Shown: one piece after another, positions 43,020 to 53,109 of the stretch | Layout: each line of letters begins with the position of its first letter | Position numbering within the stretch: position 1 is the stretch's first letter | Translations under genes and position numbers: made by a program | From: Symbiodinium natans | Taxonomy: Eukaryota; Sar; Dinophyceae; Suessiales; Symbiodiniaceae | Assembly: GCA_905221605.1 (NCBI GenBank) | Contig: CAJNDS010001746.1 | Coordinates: 124,001-188,000 of the forward strand | Direction of reading: 5' to 3' | DNA: 64,000 bases | Notes under the pieces: model-generated | Seen by the model: the letters and a program-made list of their open reading frames with translations, nothing else | Database searches by the model: none | Told to the model about the DNA's origin: nothing

Positions 43020-45260
43020 AATAAGGTTCATATCACTTTCTTTGAGGAAGGGTTCCGCATGCCCATGCTGAAAGCCCAATTTTAGTTGCGATGCTTGGCC
43101 CCAGGGCACCTTGCTTTTTGAATTTGCCTACATGCGTGTCGAAAGGGATCCTCCTCCGGTCCTCAATGTGGAGGAGAGCGCGAAAAAAGTGTGGTTGAGC
43201 AGTGCAGCGGTCCATTGCCCAGGTCGAATTCATGAGAAATCTATAGTGGCTCGCACTGCTACATTCTGAGTCCGTTGATGTCTGTCACTGCGCAAGCGGA
43301 GTCCCAAGAGCTTGGCTTTTGAGGCGTTAGACTCCACTTGAGATCTCTGTCATGGACTGGCCTGCTTTTGGCCACACCGCGAAGGCTCCGAAGGCGTTCT
43401 TGTAAGCTCTTTTGCGAACCTTGCACAGAAAGGTGGAGAACAGGGAAGAAAGCAAAGGGCTGTCCCTCACTCTTGGTGTCTCAACTGTCAGTCAGGAGGC
43501 AGTGATGACTGACACCTCATGCCGCTGGCCTCCCCAACACCTCCATCCAACACCACATGGACCAGTTAAGACACGTCGATTGTGACAGTTTCTCTTTACA
43601 AATTGGGAGTCCTGCCTTGCACTCCTCCCAGTTTGGTATCCTGCCCAGCAGATAGACAATTCAGCTCAACACGGCACAGCTGTGGGTGTGTTGGCGAACC
43701 GCTTGTGCACGCAACTCTCTCCGCCTGGCACCACTCGGGCCGCATGCACGCAGCATGGCGTCCTCGGACCAAACACAAATTGCTGCCTTTGCCGGGGTTC
43801 TTGCCGGCATGGGAGCGTGGCAGAACGGGCGTCGCGTGGTCGGAGTTGTTGCAGGGCCTGATCCCAAGCGACTTAAACGATGGCAGGGGAGGCACATTTT
43901 CACGGAAAGTGTTCTTCAGCAACAAGGCCGCAAGATGGCAATGCAAAAATACTGCGCGTGCATATACAGTTCTGCGTCGCCGTGTCGGCAGTCCCCCCCC
44001 TGGTACCCCCAAACCCAAAACCGTCACGCAAAGCCTAAGCCCTGTCCCTATAAAACCCGTAAAGCCCTTACAAACCCACCAACCCTGCGCAACACCAACA
44101 ACATCTTCGAAACCCCTCGCCCTGAGCAGGAAAACCGAAATCTCACCCCAACCAGGGGGACGACAGAAGAAGGTGGGTGGGGCACACGTCAGGAGGGCGG
44201 GGTGGGGACTGGGAAACACTGCACCAGTTCTGATAATTGGGGTCTGGGCACATCACAATTTCTCAGTATATCAAGCTGTGTGTGACATGACACTGACTAA
44301 CAACTGCACCAGCAAACAGCAGCTCAACCTCAGGACCCAACAGCCGCAAGGTCATGGGGAAGTGGCGCTGCCGCCTGCATCGAACACTTTTCGCAGCCAT
44401 TAAACCATTCTTTCACCAGTGGCCCCCAAAACAAGGCTGAAAGCCGAGCCGTACATCACGAAAACACTTGGAGTGAAGACGTGCCGCCCTGGTGCCCCAA
44501 GGGTCCTATGAGGTTTCGCAAATGGAAACCCGGCCTCGGCGAAGCTCCCGTCGAGCATAGCGAAACCCAAGTAGTGTCCTTTTCTGAGGAGGGGGGAGAA
44601 GCATGTCGCAGTGTATGAAGAGATGAACACATGTCATGTACCTTCTACATGTAAATGTGGTCGTGCCCTGTTCTCGGTCCACCCCACCCCGCCCCCCATT
44701 GTATCCCCCCCCACGGTACACGGTCTCCCCCTTTCCCCCCTTAAACAGTGGCTTGGACAGTGTAAGTCGTTGGGTGTAGATCATGGGGGGGGGATATTTA
44801 GGTCGCGGGCCCTGGAGCCCTACGTTTTTTGGTTCGATTTTCCCAGCGCCGCCCCCGTGGCGTGGAACATGCCCACACGCCCCTCCACCCTTGACCTTCC
44901 TCTTCAGCCCATGTTATTGGTGAGATTTCAATTCACCCCCCCCTCCCTCCCCCCATCCCCCTTTAATCCTGTTTGATGGTTGCCTGTCGCTTCAGGGCAC
45001 AACATGTTCCACACCACAGGGGGGGGGTTCAAACTTAAAACATGGGCTGAAGAGGAAGGGTTTGGGGGGCTGTCTCCACAGCTTCAGCCTCGCCCACGTT
45101 GGTCGCGAGCAACTTTAGCGCTTTCCAGGTCGTGTATAAAGAACTGCAGAAGCTCGCTCTTCAAAAGCACTCTCGGGCGCCCGGCTGTGCAAGAAGGTTT
45201 GAGGGCACCACTCCTGGCCGAAAACATCACCGCCCCACCTTCCCCCGTGTCTCATGTTCC
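43020..45260. other. No supported gene
   Basis: The spacer between the retrogene-like 503-aa gene side and the 3' end of the pseudouridine-synthase gene. It has long overlapping frames on both strands at 43580-44400 that are Pro/Thr/Ser-rich and mutually exclusive. Poly-C and poly-G runs occur near 43996, 44706, 44786 and 45018. Confidence 0.45.
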
Positions 45261-45267
45261 ATGAGTC

Positions 45268-46552
45268 TCAGTGGTCCTTGTCTATCGCGAACTGCTCTTC
45301 CGAGCCGTACTTGCCATCGCCAACGAGCGTGTGCCCAGCGTGCGCCATGTGGATCCGAATCCTCAGGATGTCGCTGCTATGGAGCCAGGGAGACTTGATG
45401 TCCTAGGGCCTACTTGTTGGGATAAAGGATGTCCAGGATCCTGGCTGGTGACGTCTCCCGGTCAAGATGCGCACAGCAACAAGGCTCATCTCGGCCTCCG
45501 CACAAACAAACGCACGCATTCTTCTAACTTCTTTGTTGCTGCAACGAGAAGAAGGGTGCAGTTCAGGTTCCGCAGGTCGAACTCCCCATGAATGACCCAT
45601 TAAGGCAGAGCTCTCTCTCCATACGTTGGCTTTCTGCCCTTCTCCCTCGAAACTCCCTGTGGGCAACTGCCGCCAAACTCTGCACAATACGACTTAGAGA
45701 CGATAGGTGTGAAGTCACTCGATGACTCGAGGATCCCTCGCTCTTGGCGCCCAGGGCAAGGGCCGATTTCGCCCGAGAGTGGGGTGTAGGAAGGCAAAAA
45801 ACTCCAGTGCCCAGTCGATCTACAGAAGATTACCTATTTAACATTAAGACAGAGAGAGACATCACTACCAGAAGAGAGGTCGTCGGGGGATTAGGGGGTG
45901 AGAGAAGGGTCAGCTCCGGGACGCGGCGCCGGTAAGAAAGTACTTAAGCACTTACTTTATAAAGAGGCCCCATTGAAGGGGGGGGGGGGGGCCCACAAGA
46001 GGTGGTGGGGCCACTGGGTTCCCGGCTCCGCTTCCGCTGTGCGCATGGGCGAGGACCTTCACCTCTTCGCACTCACCAGGCAGGAAAAGGATCTCAAAAT
46101 TGAATATGATTTGAGATTGCTCAGAATTTGCTCATATTAGGTTGCTCGTGTGGTTGGTTGCAAGTCATCCTTCTTTCCTGATGAGGAGGTATCCTTGAGC
46201 CACGAGCCCGAAGACACGGAGTCTCGCAAAGGGTTGCCGCCATCAAGGTTTCCGCCGACGCGAGGACTCATGGCCAGACACGAGGCTCGAAGACGATCGC
46301 GAGACAGCACGATGGAAGGCACCATTGTCATCGTTTGCGGACCCCTGGATCATTCGCCTCATTTCCTCACCCCGAGACGAACCAAGGATCGCAAAACGAG
46401 GGCAACCCCGACTCGCCACATCCCCAAGCTGCCGACCCGCAACGAGAACCCGCTGCTGCACATCTGGGACCAAGCAAGAATAAAATAACCTCCTCATCTC
46501 CTCTGTTCACACCGGGTGCCTGCGTCACCGAGGGCTTTCCGTAGTGGCGCAC
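45268..46552 (-). CDS. RluA domain, C-terminal micro-exons
   Basis: 46552-46520 (33 nt) reads VRHYGKPSVTQ. 46062 onward reads VKVLAHAH after a 457-nt GC-AG intron. 45495-45446 (50 nt) reads AEMSLVAVRILTGRRH. 45361-45268 reads QIRIHMAHAGHTLVGDGKYG and ends SEEQFAIDKDH, stop TGA. L-x-T-GR-x-HQIR-x-H is motif III. The RRHQ/IRIH join uses CACCA|GCCAGG and CTGAG|G (intron 45445-45362, 84 nt), a GC donor. An exon between 46995 and 46552 may be missing, since their phases do not match. Confidence 0.82.
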
Positions 46553-49500
46553 CTCGTGCAGCATTCACAATGCCCCAAAAAGCCTTGAGACAGCTTCTCA
46601 AGGCGAGCTGGGCTAAGATGTGATTCATTGCGATTCCTTCGCGGATTCCTGATACCTGGTAGGAGGGAAGTGTGCACGCAAAGTGGGGCGCTTTGGAGAG
46701 CTCTACTCGTGGGCCGCAGAGACAGCACGGAGACTCAGAATGGGCTGCCGGGCTTCGCTGGGTAGCCGCGTTCCCTCGGCCTGTGGAAACACAAAAGAAA
46801 GAGAACCCAGAAGAGAAGCAGATCTCAAACATCATGTAACATGCAGTATTGCTGCAGTATTCAATAACTGGTTGTGTTGTAACTGGTCCAAGGACGATGC
46901 ATTTTTCTGTGGCATTTCCACGTGCACTCCACTTGCACAGCGGGATCCCGGCCCAATAGAGTGGTGCTGCAATCATCTCTTTTGCAGCGGGGACCTGTGC
47001 AAAGACCGTTGATCAAACGCCGACTCCCTCTCGGCAACTGGGGCAAGCACCCAGCCGTGGCACAGGATGATGTAATCACGGACCTTACACCAGGTCTCCC
47101 CATGTCGCCCCCCCTCCCCCTGCCCCCCCCCCATTCAGTTGCCTGGCCGTCTGAACCGTTAATGGTGGCTCAGCGGCCACCTGTCCCGAGTTCATCTGCA
47201 ACAGCAGGTCGTAGTACGCCTGGCAAGAGCCCAAGGAGACCGGGCCTCGGGGGCTGCAGGGAGCTACGGACGCTCCGTTGCAGGTTTTAAGTGACGGCCT
47301 CGTAGGTCTTTGCGACGAGGATCAGCCCGGAGCAGGGCGCGTCGAGGCGGTGCAGGAAGCCGCATCCTGCTTCCTGAGGCCCCATCAGTGTCCGGCAGTG
47401 AGATCTGCTGGAAGGTTGAGAGACCGTTGATTATGCTACCGTTGATTATGCTTCTGGGCCTTCCTCGCCCTTCCTCGCCCTTCCTCGGGCGGGCACTGGA
47501 TCAGCCAGGATTGGCCAGCGTTCGGGAGACAGCAGCTGGTGGACGAAGCTCCTGGGCTAATGGGGACCAAGATGCGCGCTGGTGAAAGAAAACATGCGCC
47601 CCCAACTCTGCAAAGTTTCGTCAGCCGGCGTGGCTCCCCCAACTTCGGTTCAGTGCCGAGCTTGTCCTGGTCCACCTCCGCGCAAGGCCGCCGAGAAGCG
47701 GAACCGTGCCCAATCCTCCCTTCCGAACGCCTGCCATCCTGGGGGCTTGTGGATCACCAGGCAATCCCGCTCATGCAGGGCCTCTGCAAGGTTCGCCCCG
47801 AAGGTCGGACACAGCGAGGGAGGACTGAGGAGAGCTCGGGAGACTCATGGGCCAGGGCGCCGGCCACGACGGGCACGGGGACCTCCTTCGCGTGAGATTC
47901 AGCGCGCGTCACACGAACTAAAGCTCCGCAAGACTGCAAACAAGCTCAACATACTGAGAAGGCTCCTTCGTCCATCGGTCCGCCGGACACTCGGGGATGC
48001 ATCTTCCCTGCAGAGGGGCGGACTTCTGCGGACTCTGCTCTGTGCTCACTATGTGCTCTCTCTCAGCGCCTGGGTTGTTTGGTCCATCCGACGTCCCAGC
48101 TCTCGAAGCTTCGGCTTGACCTGCGCGTCCAATGGAACTGGCGTCGGAAGCCTCTGCGACGAGCACTGGCATTGGCCTCCGCCACCAACTGCTCCGCTTC
48201 GGCACCGTGCGCAAAATGCTGCGCCCATATGACGCCGAGGGTATTCCTGCGAAACACCGAAAAACCTGCACGCAAAGGACGAACCACGAATCTACGATTT
48301 CCACCAAAAGCATGGACTCTGCTTTCCAAGGTGGCAATCCACTTAGAGCGAATGCGTGTAAGATGCTTCTCTCAGCGTCCTGACGATGTCGGTGACAGCT
48401 GCTTCGCTCAAGGAGTTCGTGTCTGCGGCCTCAGAGACTGAATTGAATACTGGGGACCGGGGACCCCTGTTAAAATCTTCAGCCCACTCGGGATTCAGCA
48501 GGCCCCCCCCCCCCCAACTTCCCCCCACTTCCTCCTGAATGTGAGCCCTTCAAAAATGTTCCGAGCTCGCCGGCGTCGATGCGCTGGGTCAGCTCGCGGG
48601 CCAAGAGGTCGAAGACCTCCAGGCCGGACCGAGCCAAATTCCCTCAAAACTTCGCGCTCCCGGATTCCCCAAGTTCCCCACCCAGCTGACTGAACTTTCC
48701 TCTCTGCTCGCCTGGATCTTGGAGCCGAGGACCGCAGAAGCCCAGACCAGGTTCGAGAGGCCCTGCCTTTTTTGCGAGATGTTCTTTTTTAGCCCCCACC
48801 CGCCCCCCCCCCCCCCTCATTTCCTCTGTTGTCCGAGTCCCGTGTTTCTTTTCCTTTTGGCGGCAAAGACCTGTACTGCTCATCCACCATAGACGAAGAC
48901 ACGCTGCTTCGTTTACGCAGCTTATGGCGCTCGATGTCACAAGCATCTCTGCGAATTTGCTTGAAAGAAGCGAGCTCACTGAACGAGCATTACCGCAAAC
49001 GATTCGCCGAGATAAGTGGTAGGTCTGCATAAACCTCCGTAGCTCGTCGTGCCCCACATGGCCATATATCTTCCATGACTCATCCGATCATCCAAAAGAC
49101 AAGTCGTGCCAGGGTGGCAAGTTGAAATCGGAGACGCGCTTTGCAGCTTCGGCAGCGACCTTCGAGTCATGAAACAGCGAAGAGGAGAGAAACTCGCTGG
49201 GACCCTTCTGGGTTCCCCAATTACGGTTGCTGTTGCTTAGCCGCCCACCCCATCCAAAAGTCCTCCTGGACTTGCAGAGACACCTTGGCAGAGGCGATTT
49301 CTGGGTCAAAGCAAAGCCAGACCGCTTATTTGACTGCTCTTCAACCTCTCCTAAGAGCATCAGGAGCCGCAAGACAAGCTGCATGTTTTTTGCTTTTTGT
49401 TGGGGCCTTTCGGGTTCCACCCGACCTCAGGACACCTCGACTCACAAGAAGCGGACAGAGGCCAGAGCCGAGAGCTTCAAAAGCTTCGTAAGCGCGCGGC

Positions 49501-52500
49501 TCAGGGAAGCAAAGGCCCAGGCGAAGTTGCACCTCAGAGCGAGATAGAGCGGGCCATACTTTGAAATGCCAGTCGCATTTGTGCACACAAACACCAAACA
49601 CGTACACAAAGACTTGTCTACGCATGCATGAGGGAGAGTCACATACGCAAATACAAACACACACGCGAAAAAACACAGTACATGCACACTGCACACATCC
49701 AAGATCAGTATGTCAAAACAACCCACATACATCATACATACATACATACATGAGCAGCCGCAAAAAATCTTATGTAAATGCTAATTAAAAAATCATGGGG
49801 TATCGCTTTTGGGGGGGGCCCTATCGCTTTATGGGACTTTAACTCAATGTTGCTACGAAAACCTATCGCTTTACTGCATATGAGACCCGAAACCTGCAAC
49901 CCTACCGTGAAAACTCTTGAATTCCTAAACCCGTTCCTTTCTTCAGGACCTATAAACAAATCCATATCCTAAACCTCGAACCCTCAACCTGGGCCAGGGC
50001 CTTTGCCCAGCTCTTCGGGTGGCCAAATGGGTATCGTAGGGTTATCGCTTTGAGTATCGCTCTGGAATAACACCCAGCCTCGCATTGTTGCAGAACGACT
50101 TCTAGGTTCAAGATTCAGGGTATCGCTTTTGGGGGGGGCCTATCGCTTTCCGAGGTTTCAGGCATGACATAAGGTTATTATCTCCGCCACAAGAAACCTC
50201 CTGCAACGTAATAAATGCGGTCGCTCACATACATACATACATACATACATACATACATACATACATACATACAAAGAAAAATACATATACGAGTACACGT
50301 ATAGACTATACACTCGGGAGGTGCGAGGGAAGAGCGTGTGTGTCTGCGGGCCCCTAGCTCCAACTCGGAAGGGGTTTCACCTACGCCGTCAAATTTTCCT
50401 CAGAGCACGGCGTGCTATGATCTAGCCCATCCAGGTGACTCTTCACGCCCGTGACATCAAAGCAGTACCCTGTAACCGTGACTGTCCAGCTTCGGAGGCT
50501 TGAGGGTTGAGGGCTCCGCACACATCTCTTGCTGGCTTTGTAAATTGCAGGGAGTTTAGGGCAATTATCACACGACATCTTCTTTCAGGGCTTCCGGCTA
50601 CCACGCCCCTCTTTAGGTCTAGGGTTTGGATGCCGCGGCAGCGTTTCGGGATGTTTCGGGTTTTGAATGCTTCGGGGTTTCGATTTTTGATTCGGATCTC
50701 CAGGTTGTAGCTTTAGAGCCATTCTTGGGTAGATCAGTTTTCGGGCTTAGTCCGTATACGGTTTAGCGGGTTTAGGGTCTAGCAACCCCCCAAAAGCGAC
50801 GAAGAACAGTCGGACAACACCTGCTCCGTGTGAGGATGCCACCGTTTAGCAGCTTTGCAAGTCTCCGGAACCAAATGGCGTCTTATTAACAGTGCAGCCA
50901 GGCAGCAGGTTCTGGGGCGTGAACTCCTCGAGCCTCGGGACAACTCAACAAACTTAAGAACAGGAGGGACAAAACGGCGAGGGTAAAGGGCACTGGAGGT
51001 ACGAGCTATACTATCATTGTATTCTACTAGTGTTGAAGGACCCAATTGGGCGCGCAGCCTTTGCTCGGCGGCGGCTGCCAGTGCGACGAAAAGCTCCGGT
51101 GCCTCCTTGAGAGAAGCACCGAAGAGAGAGGACACCAATTCCAATGTTCTAGTATTGTACTAATATGTCATAAGTTGAACTATTCTCGTTTTTTATCGCA
51201 GGAGGAGTTGCATCCCAGAGAAACAGACTCGTTACAGCTCGGCCCGGTACAATGCCGGTCTTTGCGAACGCCCAGGCCAGGTTCGACCTTCGCAACGTAT
51301 CGGCCGACCCTGTGCATACAGAGCGTGCAAAGCCTCCGCTTCAGCCACAAAGACATGCGAGTGCCACACATCTCTTGGACCTTGAAGGTCTCCAGTTTAG
51401 GTCGTGCGGTCTCGGCAACCTTTGGAATGAAATGTGACTCTGCGTGGTGGGGAGCAAGGGAACACGAGGGAACACGGGTCACCAAGGGTTGTTCTCTCAC
51501 CGCACCACTATCGTACCACCACACAAAATGGAAGCTGCGAGCACCCACCCTCGACCCTCCCAAACCCTCCGCTTCTTGGGGGGTTCGCCCCGGGCGCCGC
51601 ACTGCGTGGAAGAGCGCCTCCATCTTTCCTCGAAAGGCCCGCTCCTCCTGCGGCGTCTAAGAGCCCCTACGAGTTTCTACAAGCCCGAGAGTCGAAGCCT
51701 ATACTTGTCGTAAAAGGAATCAGTTAAAGTCATTAGGCCTTGAACGCCTTGAGCTGGGTGCCCCGGCAGCACTGCGATGGGAGCTCCGGCTGGTCAGTGG
51801 CTCCGCAGCCGAGGCATAGGCCCAGGCCAGGTTCGCCAGGCCCTGGAGCTGCAAACTTCGTGCAGCGACTGTTGTGCGTTCCCCACATTCTTGGACATTC
51901 TCTGCAGGTCCTCCCTCTGGACTCTCGAGCATACCCCGCACCCCGCGTTTCGCCTTTCCTTTCCCGTGGCCACGCCTGCGCGCTGAAGGCCTGAACGAGC
52001 TGCTTGCAAAGCATAATCACTTTTGGCCTGATCATGTATGCCCTGGGCTTTCATATTTTCACTCTCTCTCACTCCCCTCCAATGGCGCAGCTCACAGCTC
52101 AACAGAGCTCAACCGTCCGATTCGCTCTCACGTCGCTTTTCACGTGAGTGGGAGCGCCTCCAGGCGGAGCTGGGCCACCGGAGCCAGTTGCCGCAGCAGC
52201 AGCAGAAGCCCACGGCCTGAGGCGCTGGAAGCGCCGCTTGCAGCGGCGGTTGAAGCGGCGCCGGAGGCGGAGCCCTGGAGGCTCTGCGTCCCAGGCCCTG
52301 GCCGAGATCCGCCCCCCGAGGCTCCGGGAGGCCGGCGGCGGTCCTGTTCCGCAGAAGCATTCGACAAAGCGTTTCTGCATGTTTCCGCAAAACGGACCTG
52401 GTGTGGGCAGATCGGTGGCAACAGGACTCCAGAGTCTGCCTCTCCTTGTCTTGCGCCCAAAGCCGTGCTGCCGCCCAGGCGGCGTTGGCGACGTCGTGCG

Positions 52501-53107
52501 CGTTGGCCTCTGCGGCCTGAAGGGATCTGCACGAAGGCACTTCGTAATTAACCAAATAAAATGCCTTGCGGTGAACCCCTTGAAGCTGCTATGACATTGG
52601 TCCTGTCACTCGTGTTGGATCTGAACCGCTTTGGCCGCCCGTTGCCTGATGGCGGAGGAGCGCCGCGGCTCGCCTTGCGAGCTTGAAGATGGGCCCCTGG
52701 CTGCGTTCACGCCGCGGAGCATTCTGCAAGGCGTCGTTGATGTAGGTCAGGGCTACAAGGATGTTGCTGAGACCGCGCGGGGCAACATCACCTTGATTCA
52801 GGTGGGTGTCCACCAGCGCAACAACAGCGCACACATCCGGCACCTCTGGATTTGCCCCCTTGAGCTTGCCAACTTTCCAAAGACACGTGATGGCATGAAT
52901 CGCATCGAGTCTCTCTTTGTGGGTCTTGATGATCTTCAGAATGTCCCGGGAAGTCGATGTCTGATTGATCAACAGCGTCAGCTCCTTCTTGGAAGGCTTG
53001 GCGCGCCAACGCGGTGGGAGCTGCGTGAGTCCGGAGAACCATCTCCGGCACAGCGGCTCCAAGGGCTGCAAGGGGTGCAAGCTCCGGACAGGCCATCGGC
53101 AAAACAT
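45268..53107 (-). CDS. Organelle-type helical-repeat protein fused to RluA-family pseudouridine synthase
   Basis: ATG at 53107 opens MFCRWPVRSLHPLQPLEPLC then RRWFSGLTQLPPRWRAK, an Arg-rich presequence with an RRWFSG cleavage-like site, so mitochondrion or plastid is likely. The N-terminal two thirds consists of about seven degenerate ~38-residue helical repeats of the Tbc2/OPR/FASTK-like type, with the mark NLAWAFA. The C-terminal third is an RluA pseudouridine synthase: CLVIHKPPGW, FLHRLDAPCSGLILVAKTYE (catalytic Asp in HRLD), VRDYIILCHGW, SLVAVRILTGRRHQIRIH and GHTLVGDGKY, ending TGA at 45268. RluA enzymes isomerise uridines in rRNA or tRNA; the repeats probably select the RNA. At least 16 exons, many under 100 nt. 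Several introns need GC donors. The middle exon at 52.5-52.1 kb and the joins between repeats are not resolved. Confidence 0.82.
46995..47219 (-). CDS. RluA domain exons after motif II
   Basis: 47219-47181 reads AYYDLLLQMNSGQ, directly continuing KTYE. A GT-AG intron (47180-47084, 97 nt) follows, then 47083-46995 reads VRDYIILCHGWVLAPVAERE. This is the R-x-Y-x-x-L-x-x-G strand of RluA. It ends CACAG|GTCCCC. Confidence 0.85.
47299..47366 (-). CDS. RluA catalytic exon (HRLD)
   Basis: Reads CGFLHRLDAPCSGLILVAKT then YE. HRLD-x-x-x-SGL is motif II of the RluA family, and its Asp (codon 47343-47341) is the nucleophile in known members. The family usually has HRLDxxTSG; here APCSG replaces it. The exon ends TACGAG|GCCGTC (GC donor). 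Intron 47298-47220 is 79 nt. Confidence 0.9.
47484..47805 (-). CDS. RluA domain, N-terminal exons
   Basis: The exon ending at 47731 reads NLAEALHERDCLVIHKPPGW, matching the I-x-V-x-x-K-P-x-G motif I of RluA enzymes; it ends GGCAG|GCGTTC (GC donor). The exon ending at 47484 reads ERWPILADPVPARG. Its join to 47366 keeps frame with a GA donor (CGAG|GAAGG) and acceptor GCAG|GATGC. Confidence 0.7.
48190..48767 (-). CDS. Last helical repeats before the synthase
   Basis: 48767-48710 reads QGLSNLVWASAVLGSKIQA and continues the RVSDFN phrase upstream. 48630-48565 reads LEVFDLLARELTQRIDAGEL, its partner helix. 48249-48190 reads NTLGVIWAQHFAHGAEAEQL, probably one more repeat. Confidence 0.55.
49109..49546 (-). 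CDS. Two half-repeat exons (NFAWAFA and partner helix)
   Basis: 49546-49474 reads LALRCNFAWAFASLSRALTK. 49176-49109 reads LFHDSKVAAEAAKRVSDFNL, the second helix and the F-N/D-x-Q/P lead into the next repeat. Exact borders are unknown. Confidence 0.6.
49736..50272. repeat. Intronic CATA microsatellites and TATCGCTTT repeats
   Basis: CATA tracts lie at about 49735-49752 and 50225-50272. Between them the phrase TATCGCTTT(T) occurs at about 49801, 49823, 49862, 50042, 50119 and 50142, twice joined to GGGGGGGGCC. This lies in an intron of the helical-repeat/RluA gene. Confidence 0.75.
51037..51310 (-). CDS. Two half-repeat exons (NLAWAFA and partner helix)
   Basis: 51310-51252 reads ADTLRRSNLAWAFAKTGIV. 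After an intron, 51106-51037 opens at CTCAAG|G and reads EAPELFVALAAAAEQRLRAQ. The pair gives the usual two-helix repeat, so the intron falls between the two helices. Confidence 0.65.
51801..51857 (-). CDS. Helical-repeat exon (NLAWAYA)
   Basis: Reads LQLQGLANLAWAYASAAEP. First helix of a repeat. Borders are approximate. Confidence 0.65.
52440..52516 (-). CDS. Exon 2 start: second helical repeat
   Basis: Reads AAEANAHDVANAAWAAARLW from the acceptor at 52517. D-V-A-N-A-A-W-A is the same helix mark as NLAWAFA elsewhere in this gene. The 3' border is not determined; the very GC-rich frames down to 52.1 kb allow several readings. Confidence 0.6.
52646..53107 (-). CDS. Exon 1: presequence and first helical repeat
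   Basis: After the presequence the frame continues KELTLLINQTSTSRDILKII, LDAIHAITCLWKVGKLKGA, GLSNILVALTYINDALQNAP and IFKLARRAAALLRHQ. The last two phrases are the two helices of a repeat. The exon ends CATCAG|GCAACG (GC donor) and the next begins at 52516 after TTCAG|G, giving RHQ|AAEANAHDVANAAW in frame. Intron 52645-52517 is 129 nt. Confidence 0.8.
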
Positions 53108-53109
53108 TG

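Noticed and set aside
43582..44403. Plus ORF of 273 codons
   Set aside because: Pro/Thr/Lys-rich with two competing long frames on both strands, no motif, and orientation opposite to the gene cluster.
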